Source of the DNA: an uncultured Prevotella sp.
GTDB taxonomy: Bacteria > Bacteroidota > Bacteroidia > Bacteroidales > Bacteroidaceae
DNA length: 24,790 nucleotides
NCBI GenBank assembly: GCA_937895845.1
Contig: CALBLK010000051.1
Coordinates: forward strand, 1 to 24,790
Direction: 5' to 3'
The notes below the pieces were generated by a model, which did not search any database, was not told where the DNA came from, and saw only the letters and a program-made list of their open reading frames with translations. The translations under genes and the position numbers were made by a program. This document shows, piece after piece, positions 1 to 7,312 of this stretch. Every line of letters starts with the position of its first letter. Within the stretch, counting starts at the first letter, position 1.

Positions 1-20
1 GAAAAAAAAGAGTAAAGACG

Positions 21-503
21 ATGAAGAGCGAGTTTGTGGAGACCTCCGCCAAGGGTGCGCTGTGGGCCACGATGGGTTCGGAGGCCCTGACGGCGCTGTA
101 TGACCTGCGGTGGATGATAGTGTTCGCCGTGGCGCTCATCATCGCCGACTTCTGGTGGGGCGTGAGCGAGAGCCTGAAGAGGCGCGCGGAGTTCCGCTTC
201 AGCCGTGCCGGTCGGCGGACGTGCAACAAGCTGGTGGACTACATGACCTACCTGCTGCTGGGCGCGCTCGTGGGCCTTGCGATAGCCGAGCCCCTGGGGT
301 GGGCCACCCACACGGTGACCGCCGCCATCGGCCTCGGCCTGGGCTGCCTGTGGGAGATAGACAGCATCATCGGCCACGTGTGCGCCGTGCACAACGTGCG
401 GTGGCGGCTGTCGGTGAAGCGGCTGCTCATCGCCCTCATCAAGCGGAAGAGCGCGGACCTCGGGGAGGCGCTGGAGGAGGCCGGCGGCGAGGAGGCGAAG
501 TGA
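21..503 (+). CDS. Phage holin, Bacteroidetes type
   Basis: A 160-aa membrane protein that probably forms the inner-membrane lesion releasing or activating the endolysin at lysis. Hydrophobic segments lie at about residues 29-48, 75-92 and 95-112, followed by a basic then acidic cytoplasmic-type tail (KRLLIALIKRKS, then an E-rich end). Length and layout suit the holin family found in Bacteroidetes phages (Phage_holin_4-like). The ATG follows an A-rich leader (positions 1-20) without a clear Shine-Dalgarno, which is normal for this phylum. The endolysin and probable spanin follow on the same strand at 1363 and 1784, which supports a lysis role, although a toxin-antitoxin pair on the opposite strand separates them. 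The family name is from memory of similar proteins; the membrane layout is visible directly. Confidence 0.8.
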   Translation: MKSEFVETSAKGALWATMGSEALTALYDLRWMIVFAVALIIADFWWGVSESLKRRAEFRFSRAGRRTCNKLVDYMTYLLLGALVGLAIAEPLGWATHTVTAAIGLGLGCLWEIDSIIGHVCAVHNVRWRLSVKRLLIALIKRKSADLGEALEEAGGEEAK

Positions 504-513
504 GGGGGAGAAA

Positions 514-846
514 TTACCACAGGGCAACCTTTCCGCCTGTCCCCAGGTCAAGGGATGCAGAGCCAAATCCCAAAGCCTTGAACACTCTGCTCATGGTGGG
601 GAGCGTTATTATGCACTTGCCTTTCTCAAGTTTGGATATTTGCGACTTCTTTACACCTACTTTGACCCCTAACTCCTCCTGCGTGAGGTTCTGCTTGAGC
701 CGTGCCTTTTTGATAGCCTCCCCGACAAAGTAGGCTTGTATGTCCTCTTTGAGCTGAGCTTCCATTGCGTCACGCTCCGGAGTGCCTGCCGGTCCCCAGA
801 CATCATCCACTACCACACTAAGCGGTGTTAAGTTCATCTTTGCCAT
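514..846 (-). CDS. XRE-family antitoxin of a HigBA-like pair
   Basis: A 110-aa protein with a helix-turn-helix of the Cro/CI (XRE) type at about residues 43-95 (AIKKARLKQNLTQEELGVK, then SQISKLEKGK). It starts 2 nt after the toxin stop codon, so the two are co-transcribed in toxin-first order, as in HigBA. The known role of such proteins is to bind and neutralise the toxin and repress their shared promoter. The N-terminal 40 residues, before the HTH, probably hold the toxin-binding part (inference). The gene is AT-richer than the flanking lysis genes and points against them. It is a typical moron: independently transcribed cargo. Confidence 0.88.
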   Translation of the reverse strand: MAKMNLTPLSVVVDDVWGPAGTPERDAMEAQLKEDIQAYFVGEAIKKARLKQNLTQEELGVKVGVKKSQISKLEKGKCIITLPTMSRVFKALGFGSASLDLGTGGKVALW

Positions 847-848
847 AG

Positions 849-1193
849 CTATTTGTTTTTATCGTTGAAATATTCCTGTCTTATTCTCTCCGCCTTTTCA
901 ATCTCCTTTTTTGGCGTTTTCTGCGTCTTTTTCACCATTCCGTGAGTGGCAACTACCAAAGCCTCCATTTCTGTGTCCCAAAAGGCAAACAGGCGGTAGC
1001 ATATCCCGTCGAAGAGCGTGCGAAACTCCCAGATTTCGGAGTTCTCCAACTTCTTGAAGAGTTCCCTGTCCATTTCTCCACCCTCCACTTTAAGGAGGTT
1101 ATAGGTTATTTTCTTTTGCGCCTTTTCCGGCAAGGAAGATACAAACTCCCTTGCTTCGTCCATAAATGACACATTTATTCTTCGTCCGCTCAT
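849..1193 (-). CDS. RelE/HigB-like toxin (phage Gp49-like family)
   Basis: A 114-aa toxin of the HigB / Gp49-like family, expected to act as a ribosome-dependent mRNA interferase. Family signatures seen are KKLENSEIWEFRTLFDG (the 'KL..IWE.R' block), YRLFAFWD and the basic C-terminal block MVKKTQKTPKKEIEKAER. An open frame continues upstream to a TTG at 1241, but I chose ATG 1193 because a consensus promoter (1215-1246) lies inside that extension and transcription would begin near 1208, giving a leader of about 15 nt. The antitoxin gene follows after 2 nt. The pair may stabilise the prophage or defend the lysogen against other phages (inference). Confidence 0.87.
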   Translation of the reverse strand: MSGRRINVSFMDEAREFVSSLPEKAQKKITYNLLKVEGGEMDRELFKKLENSEIWEFRTLFDGICYRLFAFWDTEMEALVVATHGMVKKTQKTPKKEIEKAERIRQEYFNDKNK

Positions 1194-1214
1194 CGGGTTC
1201 AAATTATCACGCTG

Positions 1215-1246
1215 CAAAGGTACCATATAGATTCCATGCAAGCAAA
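1215..1246 (-). promoter_or_regulatory. Bacteroidetes-type promoter of the toxin-antitoxin pair
   Basis: Read on the minus strand there is a TTTGC -33 element (1242-1246), a 19-nt spacer and a TACCTTTG -7 element (1215-1222). This matches the Bacteroidetes primary sigma consensus TTTG - 19 to 21 nt - TAnnTTTG. It lies directly before ATG 1193 and settles the toxin start. Confidence 0.75.
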
Positions 1247-1344
1247 CACTTATGCAATTATTATCTATTGTCTCCTTAATTTGCCTGCCACTGCCCTTTA
1301 GGTCAAGTCACAAAAGATAACGTGGCGGAGTGACAGCCGGTCTG

Positions 1345-1352
1345 TAAATTTG
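1345..1352 (+). promoter_or_regulatory. Possible -7 promoter element before the amidase gene
   Basis: TAAATTTG followed by C matches the Bacteroidetes -7 element TAnnTTTG. The amidase ATG is only 10 nt downstream, so a transcript would have almost no leader. I see no TTTG -33 element at 19-21 nt upstream, so this is a partial match. It could restart transcription of the lysis genes after the inserted toxin-antitoxin pair. Confidence 0.35.
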
Positions 1353-1362
1353 CATCCGAGAT

Positions 1363-1776
1363 ATGAGAAAGATAGACGAGATAATCGTGCACTGCACAGC
1401 CACCCCCGAGGGCAGGGACTTCAGGGCGTCGGACATAGACCGGTGGCACAGGCAGAAAGGGTGGTCCGGCATAGGCTACCACTATGTTGTTGACCTTGAC
1501 GGCACCGTGGAGGCCGGCAGGCCCGAGCGCGAGGCCGGGGCGCACTGCCTGAAGCACAATGCCCACAGTATCGGCGTGGTGTATGTCGGCGGTTTGGCAT
1601 CCGACGGCAAGACGCCCAAGGACACGCGGACAGCGCGGCAGAAGTCCGCCCTGTCCAAGCTGCTCGCCGGGCTGAAGCGGCGCTATCCCGGTGCGTCCAT
1701 CCACGGCCACCGTGACTTTTCGGCCAAGTCGTGCCCCAGCTTTGACGCCACCTCCGAGTACAGTGACATCATGTGA
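1363..1776 (+). CDS. N-acetylmuramoyl-L-alanine amidase endolysin
   Basis: A 137-aa zinc amidase of the Amidase_2 / T7 lysozyme type, which cuts the bond between N-acetylmuramic acid and L-alanine in peptidoglycan. The single catalytic domain is complete: H10 in IIVHCTAT, H116 in HGHRDF and C124 in KSCPSFD are the predicted zinc ligands, and K122 aligns with the catalytic lysine of T7 lysozyme. There is no cell-wall-binding domain and no signal peptide, so export through the holin lesion is expected. It lies 7 nt before the lipoprotein gene at 1784. With the upstream holin this forms the lysis cassette. Confidence 0.93.
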   Translation: MRKIDEIIVHCTATPEGRDFRASDIDRWHRQKGWSGIGYHYVVDLDGTVEAGRPEREAGAHCLKHNAHSIGVVYVGGLASDGKTPKDTRTARQKSALSKLLAGLKRRYPGASIHGHRDFSAKSCPSFDATSEYSDIM

Positions 1777-1783
1777 GTGCGCC

Positions 1784-2293
1784 ATGATGAAGCCAGGTGC
1801 AGCGAGCGTGCTGCTGTCCGCCCTTTGCGTGCTGTCGGGCTGCAAGTCCAAGGGTACGGTGTCGGAGTCGGCCTCGGGCGAGCGTTACGCCTCCGTGCTG
1901 GTGTCGGACAGCGTCCATGCCGGCGCAGTCCTGTCGTGCAGCCGGGCCGGCCTGTCGCTATATGACGGCTGGGGGTGCATTGAGTTTGCCGACAGCGGCG
2001 GCACGCTCGTCATCGACGGCGGCTCGGTCAGCGCCAAGGGTGTGAGGGCATACCGTCAAGGCATCCGTGCCTCGCGTGCGCGTTCCGCGAGCGTCAGCCT
2101 GAGCGAGGACAGCACGGCCACGCGCAGCCGTCGCGAGAGTTCCGCGGAAGCCTGGCGTGCAGCCAGGCAGCAGCCTGAGCGGCAAGGCGTGCAAGCCTTG
2201 AGATGGTACCAGCGTGCGGCGTACCGCATCGGCGCCCTTTGCTGCGCCTTGGCCGCCTTGGCCGCCATTGTGCGCCTGAGGCGCAAGCGTTAA
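1784..2293 (+). CDS. Probable unimolecular spanin (u-spanin) lipoprotein
   Basis: A 169-aa protein with an N-terminal lipoprotein signal (hydrophobic run, lipobox LSGC, lipidated Cys at about residue 20) and a single C-terminal transmembrane helix (about 148-164, IGALCCALAALAAIV) ending in the basic tail RLRRKR. A protein anchored in the outer membrane at its N-terminus and in the inner membrane at its C-terminus is the defining layout of a u-spanin, which fuses the two membranes in the last step of lysis. Its place right after the endolysin supports this. The middle region has no recognisable domain; residues 95-135 are Arg/Ser/Glu-rich. The ATG at 1784 (or 1787) gives the best signal peptide; the frame is open further upstream but overlaps the amidase. 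Confidence 0.68.
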   Translation: MMKPGAASVLLSALCVLSGCKSKGTVSESASGERYASVLVSDSVHAGAVLSCSRAGLSLYDGWGCIEFADSGGTLVIDGGSVSAKGVRAYRQGIRASRARSASVSLSEDSTATRSRRESSAEAWRAARQQPERQGVQALRWYQRAAYRIGALCCALAALAAIVRLRRKR

Positions 2294-2317
2294 TGACAGA
2301 CCACATAACAGAGAGAT

Positions 2318-2848
2318 ATGGAGACAATAACCGTAGACGTGTTCAGGGACGACGTTTATGACGAGGTGGCCAAGGCCACGGACTACACCGGCGCGAAGCT
2401 CCTTGCCGGCGACCCCGGCGCCCGCGAGCGTCTTCTTGCGACGGACGCCGCCCTTGGCGAGCTCGGCCTTTTCTGGGACGAGAGCGTTACTGCGGCCAAC
2501 GCGCGCCTGGGCGAGCTGCTCGTGTCGGGTTCGACCAAGGAGGTGAGCGTGCTTCCCGTGACGACCCATTCGGGCGGCGTTCCGGGCGGTGCTGTCGGCC
2601 CGGTTCGCCCCGTGCTGTCGAAGGTGGCCTACGAGGCCGTGATAGCGGTGAGCGTGTCGTTTGACAGGTCGCTGGCTGCCAGTGTGCAGTCGTCGCTGCG
2701 CAGCTTTTTCGTCGACTCTGTGCTTGGCCGGTGGTACCGCCTGTGCAGCAGCGAGGAGAGTGCCGGCTGCTTCGCCCGTGCCGGCGAGTGGCTTGACTGC
2801 GCCGAGCGCCTGCTGTACAGCCGCAAGCCCCCCGGGCGTGTGCAGTGA
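2318..2848 (+). CDS. Hypothetical late protein A of a three-gene paralogous set
   Basis: A 176-aa soluble protein of unknown function, the most diverged of three tandem relatives (with 2882-3394 and 3404-3937). Shared layout: an N-terminal beta strand then VYDEVAKATDY (compare LYDIANETYL and VYDISNIAYV in the others), a helical segment, then a strand (AVIAVSVSFD) and a long helix ending in LGRWYRLCSSEES followed by another helix. The middle region (about 75-105) is Gly/Pro/Val-rich and specific to this copy. There is no signal peptide or membrane helix. It follows the lysis genes by 24 nt and is probably transcribed with them; a virion or assembly role is possible but unproven. Confidence 0.7.
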   Translation: METITVDVFRDDVYDEVAKATDYTGAKLLAGDPGARERLLATDAALGELGLFWDESVTAANARLGELLVSGSTKEVSVLPVTTHSGGVPGGAVGPVRPVLSKVAYEAVIAVSVSFDRSLAASVQSSLRSFFVDSVLGRWYRLCSSEESAGCFARAGEWLDCAERLLYSRKPPGRVQ

Positions 2849-2881
2849 CCCCGGCGCCATGAAATTTAAACATTGTAGAAT

Positions 2882-3394
2882 ATGGGAGAGACCAAGAAAG
2901 AAGTTACGGTGCGCGTGAGAATCAAGCCCCTGCTGTATGACATAGCCAACGAGACCTACCTGCGCCACCTTTCCCCTCGCGACGGCGAGGACGTCAAGCG
3001 TGCGGCCCGCCTCTACGCCTCGGCGGACGCGGGCAACACAGACAAGCTGCTTCGCAGTGTGCAGCGCTGCTTCGCAGCCGTCCGCTGCGCGCTGTCGGAG
3101 TACATGGACGGCGGCGTTGCTGAAGCGGACAGCAGCCTTGCGTGCGGCGACGGCGACCTGTCGCTCCGGCTGTCCGTTCCCGGCAACTTCAGCGAGGCCG
3201 CGTTGCCGTACCTGTGCGAGAGCGTTCACGACTACCTGAAGAATGCCGCGATAGGCGAGTGGTACCTTGTCACGAACCCCGGTGAGGCGCAGCAGTACCT
3301 TGCGCTGTCGGAGAAGAGCCTTTCCGGCGCAGTCAGTGCAGCGTGCAGCCGCAGGAGGCCGGAGCGTCCGGTCCGCCAGTCCCCCAACCCCTAA
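2882..3394 (+). CDS. Hypothetical late protein B of a three-gene paralogous set
   Basis: A 170-aa soluble protein of unknown function. It is closest to the next gene: both have (L/V)YDI(A/S)N..Y near residue 20-25, an A-GN-D motif followed by a helix, then SVPGNFSEAALPYL, HDYL and EWYLVTNPGE (VPGALSQTTLTLL, HEYL and DWLSVTSPGK in the neighbour), and a final helical stretch. The spacing of these blocks is the same in both, which points to duplication and divergence. The ATG is preceded by a short AT-rich leader (about 2859-2879), unlike the GC-rich surroundings, probably serving translation initiation. The C-terminal tail is basic and proline-rich. No enzyme motif is seen. Confidence 0.7.
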   Translation: MGETKKEVTVRVRIKPLLYDIANETYLRHLSPRDGEDVKRAARLYASADAGNTDKLLRSVQRCFAAVRCALSEYMDGGVAEADSSLACGDGDLSLRLSVPGNFSEAALPYLCESVHDYLKNAAIGEWYLVTNPGEAQQYLALSEKSLSGAVSAACSRRRPERPVRQSPNP

Positions 3395-3403
3395 CCATGC
3401 CCT

Positions 3404-3937
3404 ATGGACTGCTGTACCGAAGAGAAGAGAGACGGCGCCACGCGGCGCGTGACGCTGTCGTTCCTGCGCTCGGAGCTGGTGTATGACATCAGCAACATTG
3501 CGTATGTGGAGAGCCATGTGATGCAGCCCGGCGAGGAGCACGCCCGCCACATGGTTGCCGACGTGTGCGAGGCCGGCAACGCGGACCGGGTGACGAGAGT
3601 GCTGGACTTGGGCGTGTCGCTGTGCCGGGAAATGCTCTATCCGTGGTCGAAGAGAGCCATCGCAAAGGCGGAATATGACGACGCGCTGCGTGAGCGCGGC
3701 CTGTATCAGATAGAGATGGACGTGCCAGGCGCCCTGTCGCAGACCACGCTCACGCTGCTGGAGAGGCTGATACACGAGTACCTTGTGTGCCGTGGCGTTG
3801 CAGACTGGCTGAGCGTGACCAGCCCCGGGAAGAGCGAGGCGTGGTATGCCAAGGCGTCGGAGGCTGAGGGCGAGATAAGGGTGGCGATACACTCGCGCAT
3901 GTCGCGTCGGCGGATAAGGCAGCACTTCCTGGACTGA
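3404..3937 (+). CDS. Hypothetical late protein C of a three-gene paralogous set
   Basis: A 177-aa soluble protein of unknown function and the last gene of the rightward block, 9 nt after the preceding paralogue. It carries the same order of blocks: VYDISNIAYV, EAGNADRV, VPGALSQTTLTLLERL, HEYL, DWLSVTSPGKSEAWY and a helical end, with a basic C-terminus (SRMSRRRIRQH). It has no signal peptide or membrane helix. A strong hairpin terminator follows within 45 nt. Its position at the end of the late block would suit a small structural or assembly protein, but the sequence alone does not show this. Confidence 0.7.
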   Translation: MDCCTEEKRDGATRRVTLSFLRSELVYDISNIAYVESHVMQPGEEHARHMVADVCEAGNADRVTRVLDLGVSLCREMLYPWSKRAIAKAEYDDALRERGLYQIEMDVPGALSQTTLTLLERLIHEYLVCRGVADWLSVTSPGKSEAWYAKASEAEGEIRVAIHSRMSRRRIRQHFLD

Positions 3938-3978
3938 GTGTCCGGGCGGTGCCGGCGCTGCGAGAGCGAAAAGAGACA

Positions 3979-4013
3979 GGGGCCGGGGTGCGTCGCGCAT
4001 CCCGGCCCCTTTG
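3979..4013 (+). terminator. Strong rho-independent terminator between convergent blocks
   Basis: A 14-bp GC-rich stem (3979-3992 with 3996-4009, one G-T wobble) closes a 3-nt loop and is followed by TTTGCTGT. It lies between the last rightward gene (stop 3937) and the convergent leftward gene (stop 4070), so it probably ends rightward transcription and could also block leftward read-through. Confidence 0.8.
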
Positions 4014-4069
4014 CTGTCCTGAAACAACCTTACTTAAAAATCACTAACCATGCAGAAAAAATGAAATTC

Positions 4070-6901
4070 CTATCTGAGCCTGTCCGTGTACCTCGGCCGG
4101 AACTGCACGGACACCCCCGAGACACTCTCTCCCGGTGCGAGCGTTGCGACGCCCGCTATGCGGAAGTACTTGTAGGGCGAGCCGCCGAATCCCCGGAGGC
4201 AGTGGTCTTTTGACGACCAGACGAGGTGCCAGCCGAGCAGGTCTCGCGAGCCGTAGAGCGCCGTTGCGACATTCCCCCTGCGGAAGAATCCCCGCTGTAT
4301 GGCGCAGCCGACAGTTTTCAGCACGTCGGGCGCGCCGAGCTTCAGCGGGCGCGTGACGTAAAGGCACCTGGCCGCATCTGCCTTTGGCGCGGAGAAGTTG
4401 AGCACGGCATTGCTGTTGTCCACGGCGAGCGCCTCGGGGTAGGAATTGAGGTGCGAGGCGACGGTGGAAAAAATCATGCCCCACTGCTGCGACTTCAGCG
4501 AATAGACATAGGCGTAGGTCACCCCCGGTGCATAGACGATGACACGCTGGTGGACATAGTCGTAGAGCATCCGGCACTGCCTGAGGAACTTTGTGAACGG
4601 CAGTGTGGGGAGGCACGTGTCGGTAGATGGCTCATGGCCAAGCATGGCATGCAGCCCGGTGAATCCCGGCAACTGCGTAGCGTCAAACGGATATTCGGAG
4701 TTGACGGCCTCGGAGATGCACACTGTCTGCGAGCCGGCAATGAGCATAATGCCACGGTCGGTTGGGAAGAGTACCGCGCTGTCGAGCTGCGTGATGCCGT
4801 CGGCGTTGATGCAGACGTCGCGCGTGACGGGCTGCCGCGCGGAGTAGGTTCCTGTGGAGGACACCTCGAGCGCCCAGACCCCGTCGGAGCTGAAGGCGTA
4901 GAGCGGGAACTGTCCGAACTGTCCCTCGGAGAGCGCCTTGGCAGCGGCGCAGACGCCCATTATCTCGCCTGTGCCTACGGTGTTGATGCCGAGGAGGGGG
5001 AAGAAGAACGGGTTGTTGACCTCCGAGGTGTAGACCTTGTTCTGTATGCCGACCGTTCGCTCGGCGGGCTTTGACCATGAGGGGAAGGCCCCTCCGCCCC
5101 CGCTGACCGGGTTGTCCCATCCGTTGAAGTAGAAAGCCCCGTTGAGGAAGGCGTGCTGCTCGAGCCTGACCTCGTAGGTGACACGCCAGCCGACGGTGAC
5201 GACCGCCTTGTATGCGTTGACGTTTGGGTAGAAGAGGAAGATGAAAGGCGCGGCGCCCGCCCCTGACGCCACGGGGTACCTTTCGCCGGAGACCACTATT
5301 TCGCGCCCGTCCTGTCTGATGAAGTAGTATATCTGCGCCTCTGCGGTGCCGTCGTGCCATGTCGGGTTGTCCTTGTCGTTTTGCAAGAATGAGACATATC
5401 CGTCGGTATGGCAGACCATGGCCCCCGCCGAGTATTCGTCGTAGAGCCTCTTTTTCATGTTCGCGAGGTTGAGCCTTGCGTTGTAGGGGAAGGCATAGCC
5501 CGGGATGAGCGTGTCGTGGCTGTCGTAGTCGTCGGTCATGGTCTCGCGCGTGACGAGCGACTGGAGGTAGTCCTCCTTGACGCTGATGGCTGTGCGCTCC
5601 GTCTTGAGGTCGCCTACCTTGATGCTGTCGAGGAGGTAGAACTGCGACGTGTTCCTGATGTCCTCCTTGACCTTGTCGGCCGACTTCCCCGGCAGGATGA
5701 CGCGCGAGATGGGGTAGGTGAAGTCGTTACAGCCAATGCCCCATGTGGCCACGTAGAGGTCGCTGAACGTGGCCTTCTGGTATCTTGCCGGGTATTTGGT
5801 TCTGTATTCCTCCCTGCGCTTCTCCACGTCGTCCCATGTTTCATCCTTCAGCTTTTGCACCGCTTCCGCGATTGACGTGTTTTTGCAGACGGCGTATGCC
5901 TTGTAGTCGTCCGTGTTTGCGAACCTTTCGCACTTTCCGCTCTGGTCGTAGGTGTAGATGGGCTTCGAGATGAAGATGTCGACGGAGCGCACGATGTCCT
6001 GCCAGTCCTCCAGCCGTTCGATGCACTGCTGTGCGGTGACCGCGTAGTCCAGCCTGTGGACCGGCGCCACGACTTGCAGGGTTGCCGAAGTGTAGCTGCC
6101 CTCTCCCGAGATGCGTTTCCAGAAGACCGACGGCGTGCATTCCGTCGATGCGACCATCAGCACCGGCGAGGAGTGCATGGTGAGCGTTCCGTCGTAGAGC
6201 CTGTATGCGTAGCGCACGAGGAACGGGAAGATGAAGCGTCCCTTGTCAGTGCTCTTCTCCGCGATGAACCTGTTGACCTTTGCGAGCACCTGTTCTGTGA
6301 CCCTGTTCTTGTTGCTGTCCGAGAATTCGCGAAAGAGGTCACCCTCGCTGATGGAGTCGAAGGAGATGTCGAAAGTCTCCCCCTTTTCAACCTTGCACAG
6401 CAGTCCGAACGAGATGGGGCATTCCGGCAGCTTCGCCCCGAGGCTGAGGTATTTCCCCTCCGCGCTTTTCCAGAGGAAGTACCTCATTCCGTCGGCGGTG
6501 AGGAAGACGAGCGTGTTTCCGACTGAGGAGACCCCCGTGAATCCGTCTATCCGCCCGAGTGTGCCCGTTGTGACGACAGTGCGGGGCTTTCCGTCCGCCC
6601 CCGGGCGTGTCCCGGTTTTCTCGAGCCAGCAGTACGTGCCGTCTTCCTGTTGTGCGATGAAGTGCCTGTATTCCGCCGTGATGTGCATGTAGACACACTT
6701 CAGCGCGGGCATTTCCACGTACCTCTGCGTTGTTTCGTCGAGGTGCCAGAGCTGTGCTGGCAGAGCCGTTGACGGTTCGGCGAGCGGCTGTAGCGCGCCG
6801 TCTTCGGGCAGCACGTTGACGGCCACGGCAAGCGCGCCGTCCTGGCAGACATAGTCGGACGGCACGGCAGAGAAGCCGCTGTAAGAGATTTCCTGGTTCA
6901 T
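4070..6901 (-). CDS. Large phage virion protein, possible beta-propeller tail or stabilisation protein
   Basis: A 943-aa protein and the largest gene here. The start (MNQEISYSGF) overlaps the upstream stop by ATGA. The N-terminus has a pattern I recall from Bacteroidetes phages: 'Y.GF...PSDYVCQDGALAVAVNV' then 'PEDGALQPL'. The rest is rich in short repeated strands (VSSVGNTLVFLTADG, LDSAVLFPTDRGIMLI, QRVIVYAPG..YAYVYSLKSQQWG) resembling beta-propeller blades, as in P22 gp10-like head-tail stabilisation proteins. The C-terminus is strand-rich (YKYFRIAGVA). There are no transmembrane helices. The propeller and gp10 comparison is inference from strand pattern; a tail fibre or other virion part is an alternative. 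It is the distal gene of the leftward strand, facing the lysis block. Confidence 0.6.
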   Translation of the reverse strand: MNQEISYSGFSAVPSDYVCQDGALAVAVNVLPEDGALQPLAEPSTALPAQLWHLDETTQRYVEMPALKCVYMHITAEYRHFIAQQEDGTYCWLEKTGTRPGADGKPRTVVTTGTLGRIDGFTGVSSVGNTLVFLTADGMRYFLWKSAEGKYLSLGAKLPECPISFGLLCKVEKGETFDISFDSISEGDLFREFSDSNKNRVTEQVLAKVNRFIAEKSTDKGRFIFPFLVRYAYRLYDGTLTMHSSPVLMVASTECTPSVFWKRISGEGSYTSATLQVVAPVHRLDYAVTAQQCIERLEDWQDIVRSVDIFISKPIYTYDQSGKCERFANTDDYKAYAVCKNTSIAEAVQKLKDETWDDVEKRREEYRTKYPARYQKATFSDLYVATWGIGCNDFTYPISRVILPGKSADKVKEDIRNTSQFYLLDSIKVGDLKTERTAISVKEDYLQSLVTRETMTDDYDSHDTLIPGYAFPYNARLNLANMKKRLYDEYSAGAMVCHTDGYVSFLQNDKDNPTWHDGTAEAQIYYFIRQDGREIVVSGERYPVASGAGAAPFIFLFYPNVNAYKAVVTVGWRVTYEVRLEQHAFLNGAFYFNGWDNPVSGGGGAFPSWSKPAERTVGIQNKVYTSEVNNPFFFPLLGINTVGTGEIMGVCAAAKALSEGQFGQFPLYAFSSDGVWALEVSSTGTYSARQPVTRDVCINADGITQLDSAVLFPTDRGIMLIAGSQTVCISEAVNSEYPFDATQLPGFTGLHAMLGHEPSTDTCLPTLPFTKFLRQCRMLYDYVHQRVIVYAPGVTYAYVYSLKSQQWGMIFSTVASHLNSYPEALAVDNSNAVLNFSAPKADAARCLYVTRPLKLGAPDVLKTVGCAIQRGFFRRGNVATALYGSRDLLGWHLVWSSKDHCLRGFGGSPYKYFRIAGVATLAPGESVSGVSVQFRPRYTDRLR

Positions 6902-7266
6902 AGTGGCATTTTGAAGATGACAGGCAGGCACAGCTCGCCGTTTCTCCTTTCCTCCTTTCCGGCCATGAACGAGGCCCGCTCTGCGTTCACCCCGCACCTG
7001 TCGAGCATGAGCCTGGCAAGCGTGACGGAGTTGGCGCAGTAGTTTCGCGAGCCTTTCTTTGTGGGGTGGCACCGGGCGGCGTGCCGTCCGACGGCGCCGT
7101 CGTGCCGGGCGGCGAGCAGGTAGCACTCTCCGAGGTGGAAGGCGATGTTGATGCTGTCGCCAGGCCGGAGCGAGAGGAGGCGCACGACCCTTGCCGTGAG
7201 GAATATGCGTCCGTTACGGCAGAAGGTGATGTCGGGGCGGCGTGTGCGCTGCAGTAGTTTAATCAT
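6898..7266 (-). CDS. Hypothetical phage protein coupled to the large virion gene
   Basis: A 122-aa protein of unknown function. Its stop overlaps the start of the 943-aa gene (ATGA), so the two are translationally coupled. The N-terminal half is strand-rich (ITFCRNGRIFLTARVVRLL, then GDSINIAFH and CYLLAARHD), somewhat like small beta-barrel proteins; the second half is mixed and basic (HPTKKGSRNY, SVTLARLMLD). There is no signal peptide. The start codon is only 5 nt after a TAACTTTG element. Coupling suggests a partner, chaperone or accessory for the large protein, but no family is recognised. Confidence 0.65.
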   Translation of the reverse strand: MIKLLQRTRRPDITFCRNGRIFLTARVVRLLSLRPGDSINIAFHLGECYLLAARHDGAVGRHAARCHPTKKGSRNYCANSVTLARLMLDRCGVNAERASFMAGKEERRNGELCLPVIFKMPL

Positions 7267-7271
7267 GTGTG

Positions 7272-7279
7272 CAAAGTTA
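7272..7279 (-). promoter_or_regulatory. Possible near-leaderless promoter element
   Basis: On the minus strand TAACTTTG (then C) matches the Bacteroidetes -7 element, and the ATG at 7266 follows 5 nt later. No TTTG -33 element is visible at the expected distance. If real, it gives the two downstream genes (6898-7266 and 4070-6901) expression separate from the early operon. Confidence 0.35.
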
Positions 7280-7312
7280 GGGGTTGTTAGTTTGTTTGCG
7301 TTTTAAGTTTTG

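Noticed and set aside
1193..1241. N-terminal extension of the toxin from TTG 1241
   Set aside because: A consensus promoter lies within it, so the extension would not be in the mRNA.
1958..4027. 689-codon open frame on the minus strand opposite the three paralogous genes
   Set aside because: It is the reverse complement of GC-rich coding genes, rich in His/Arg/Ala low-complexity runs, without domain pattern; the + strand genes explain the region.
3938..4213. 91-codon + strand frame after the last late gene
   Set aside because: It runs through the hairpin terminator and into the 3' end of a convergent gene; no family pattern.
4226..5074. 282-codon + strand frame inside the large virion gene
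   Set aside because: Antisense to a well-supported 943-aa gene; Gly/Val/Arg-rich shadow with no promoter or leader.
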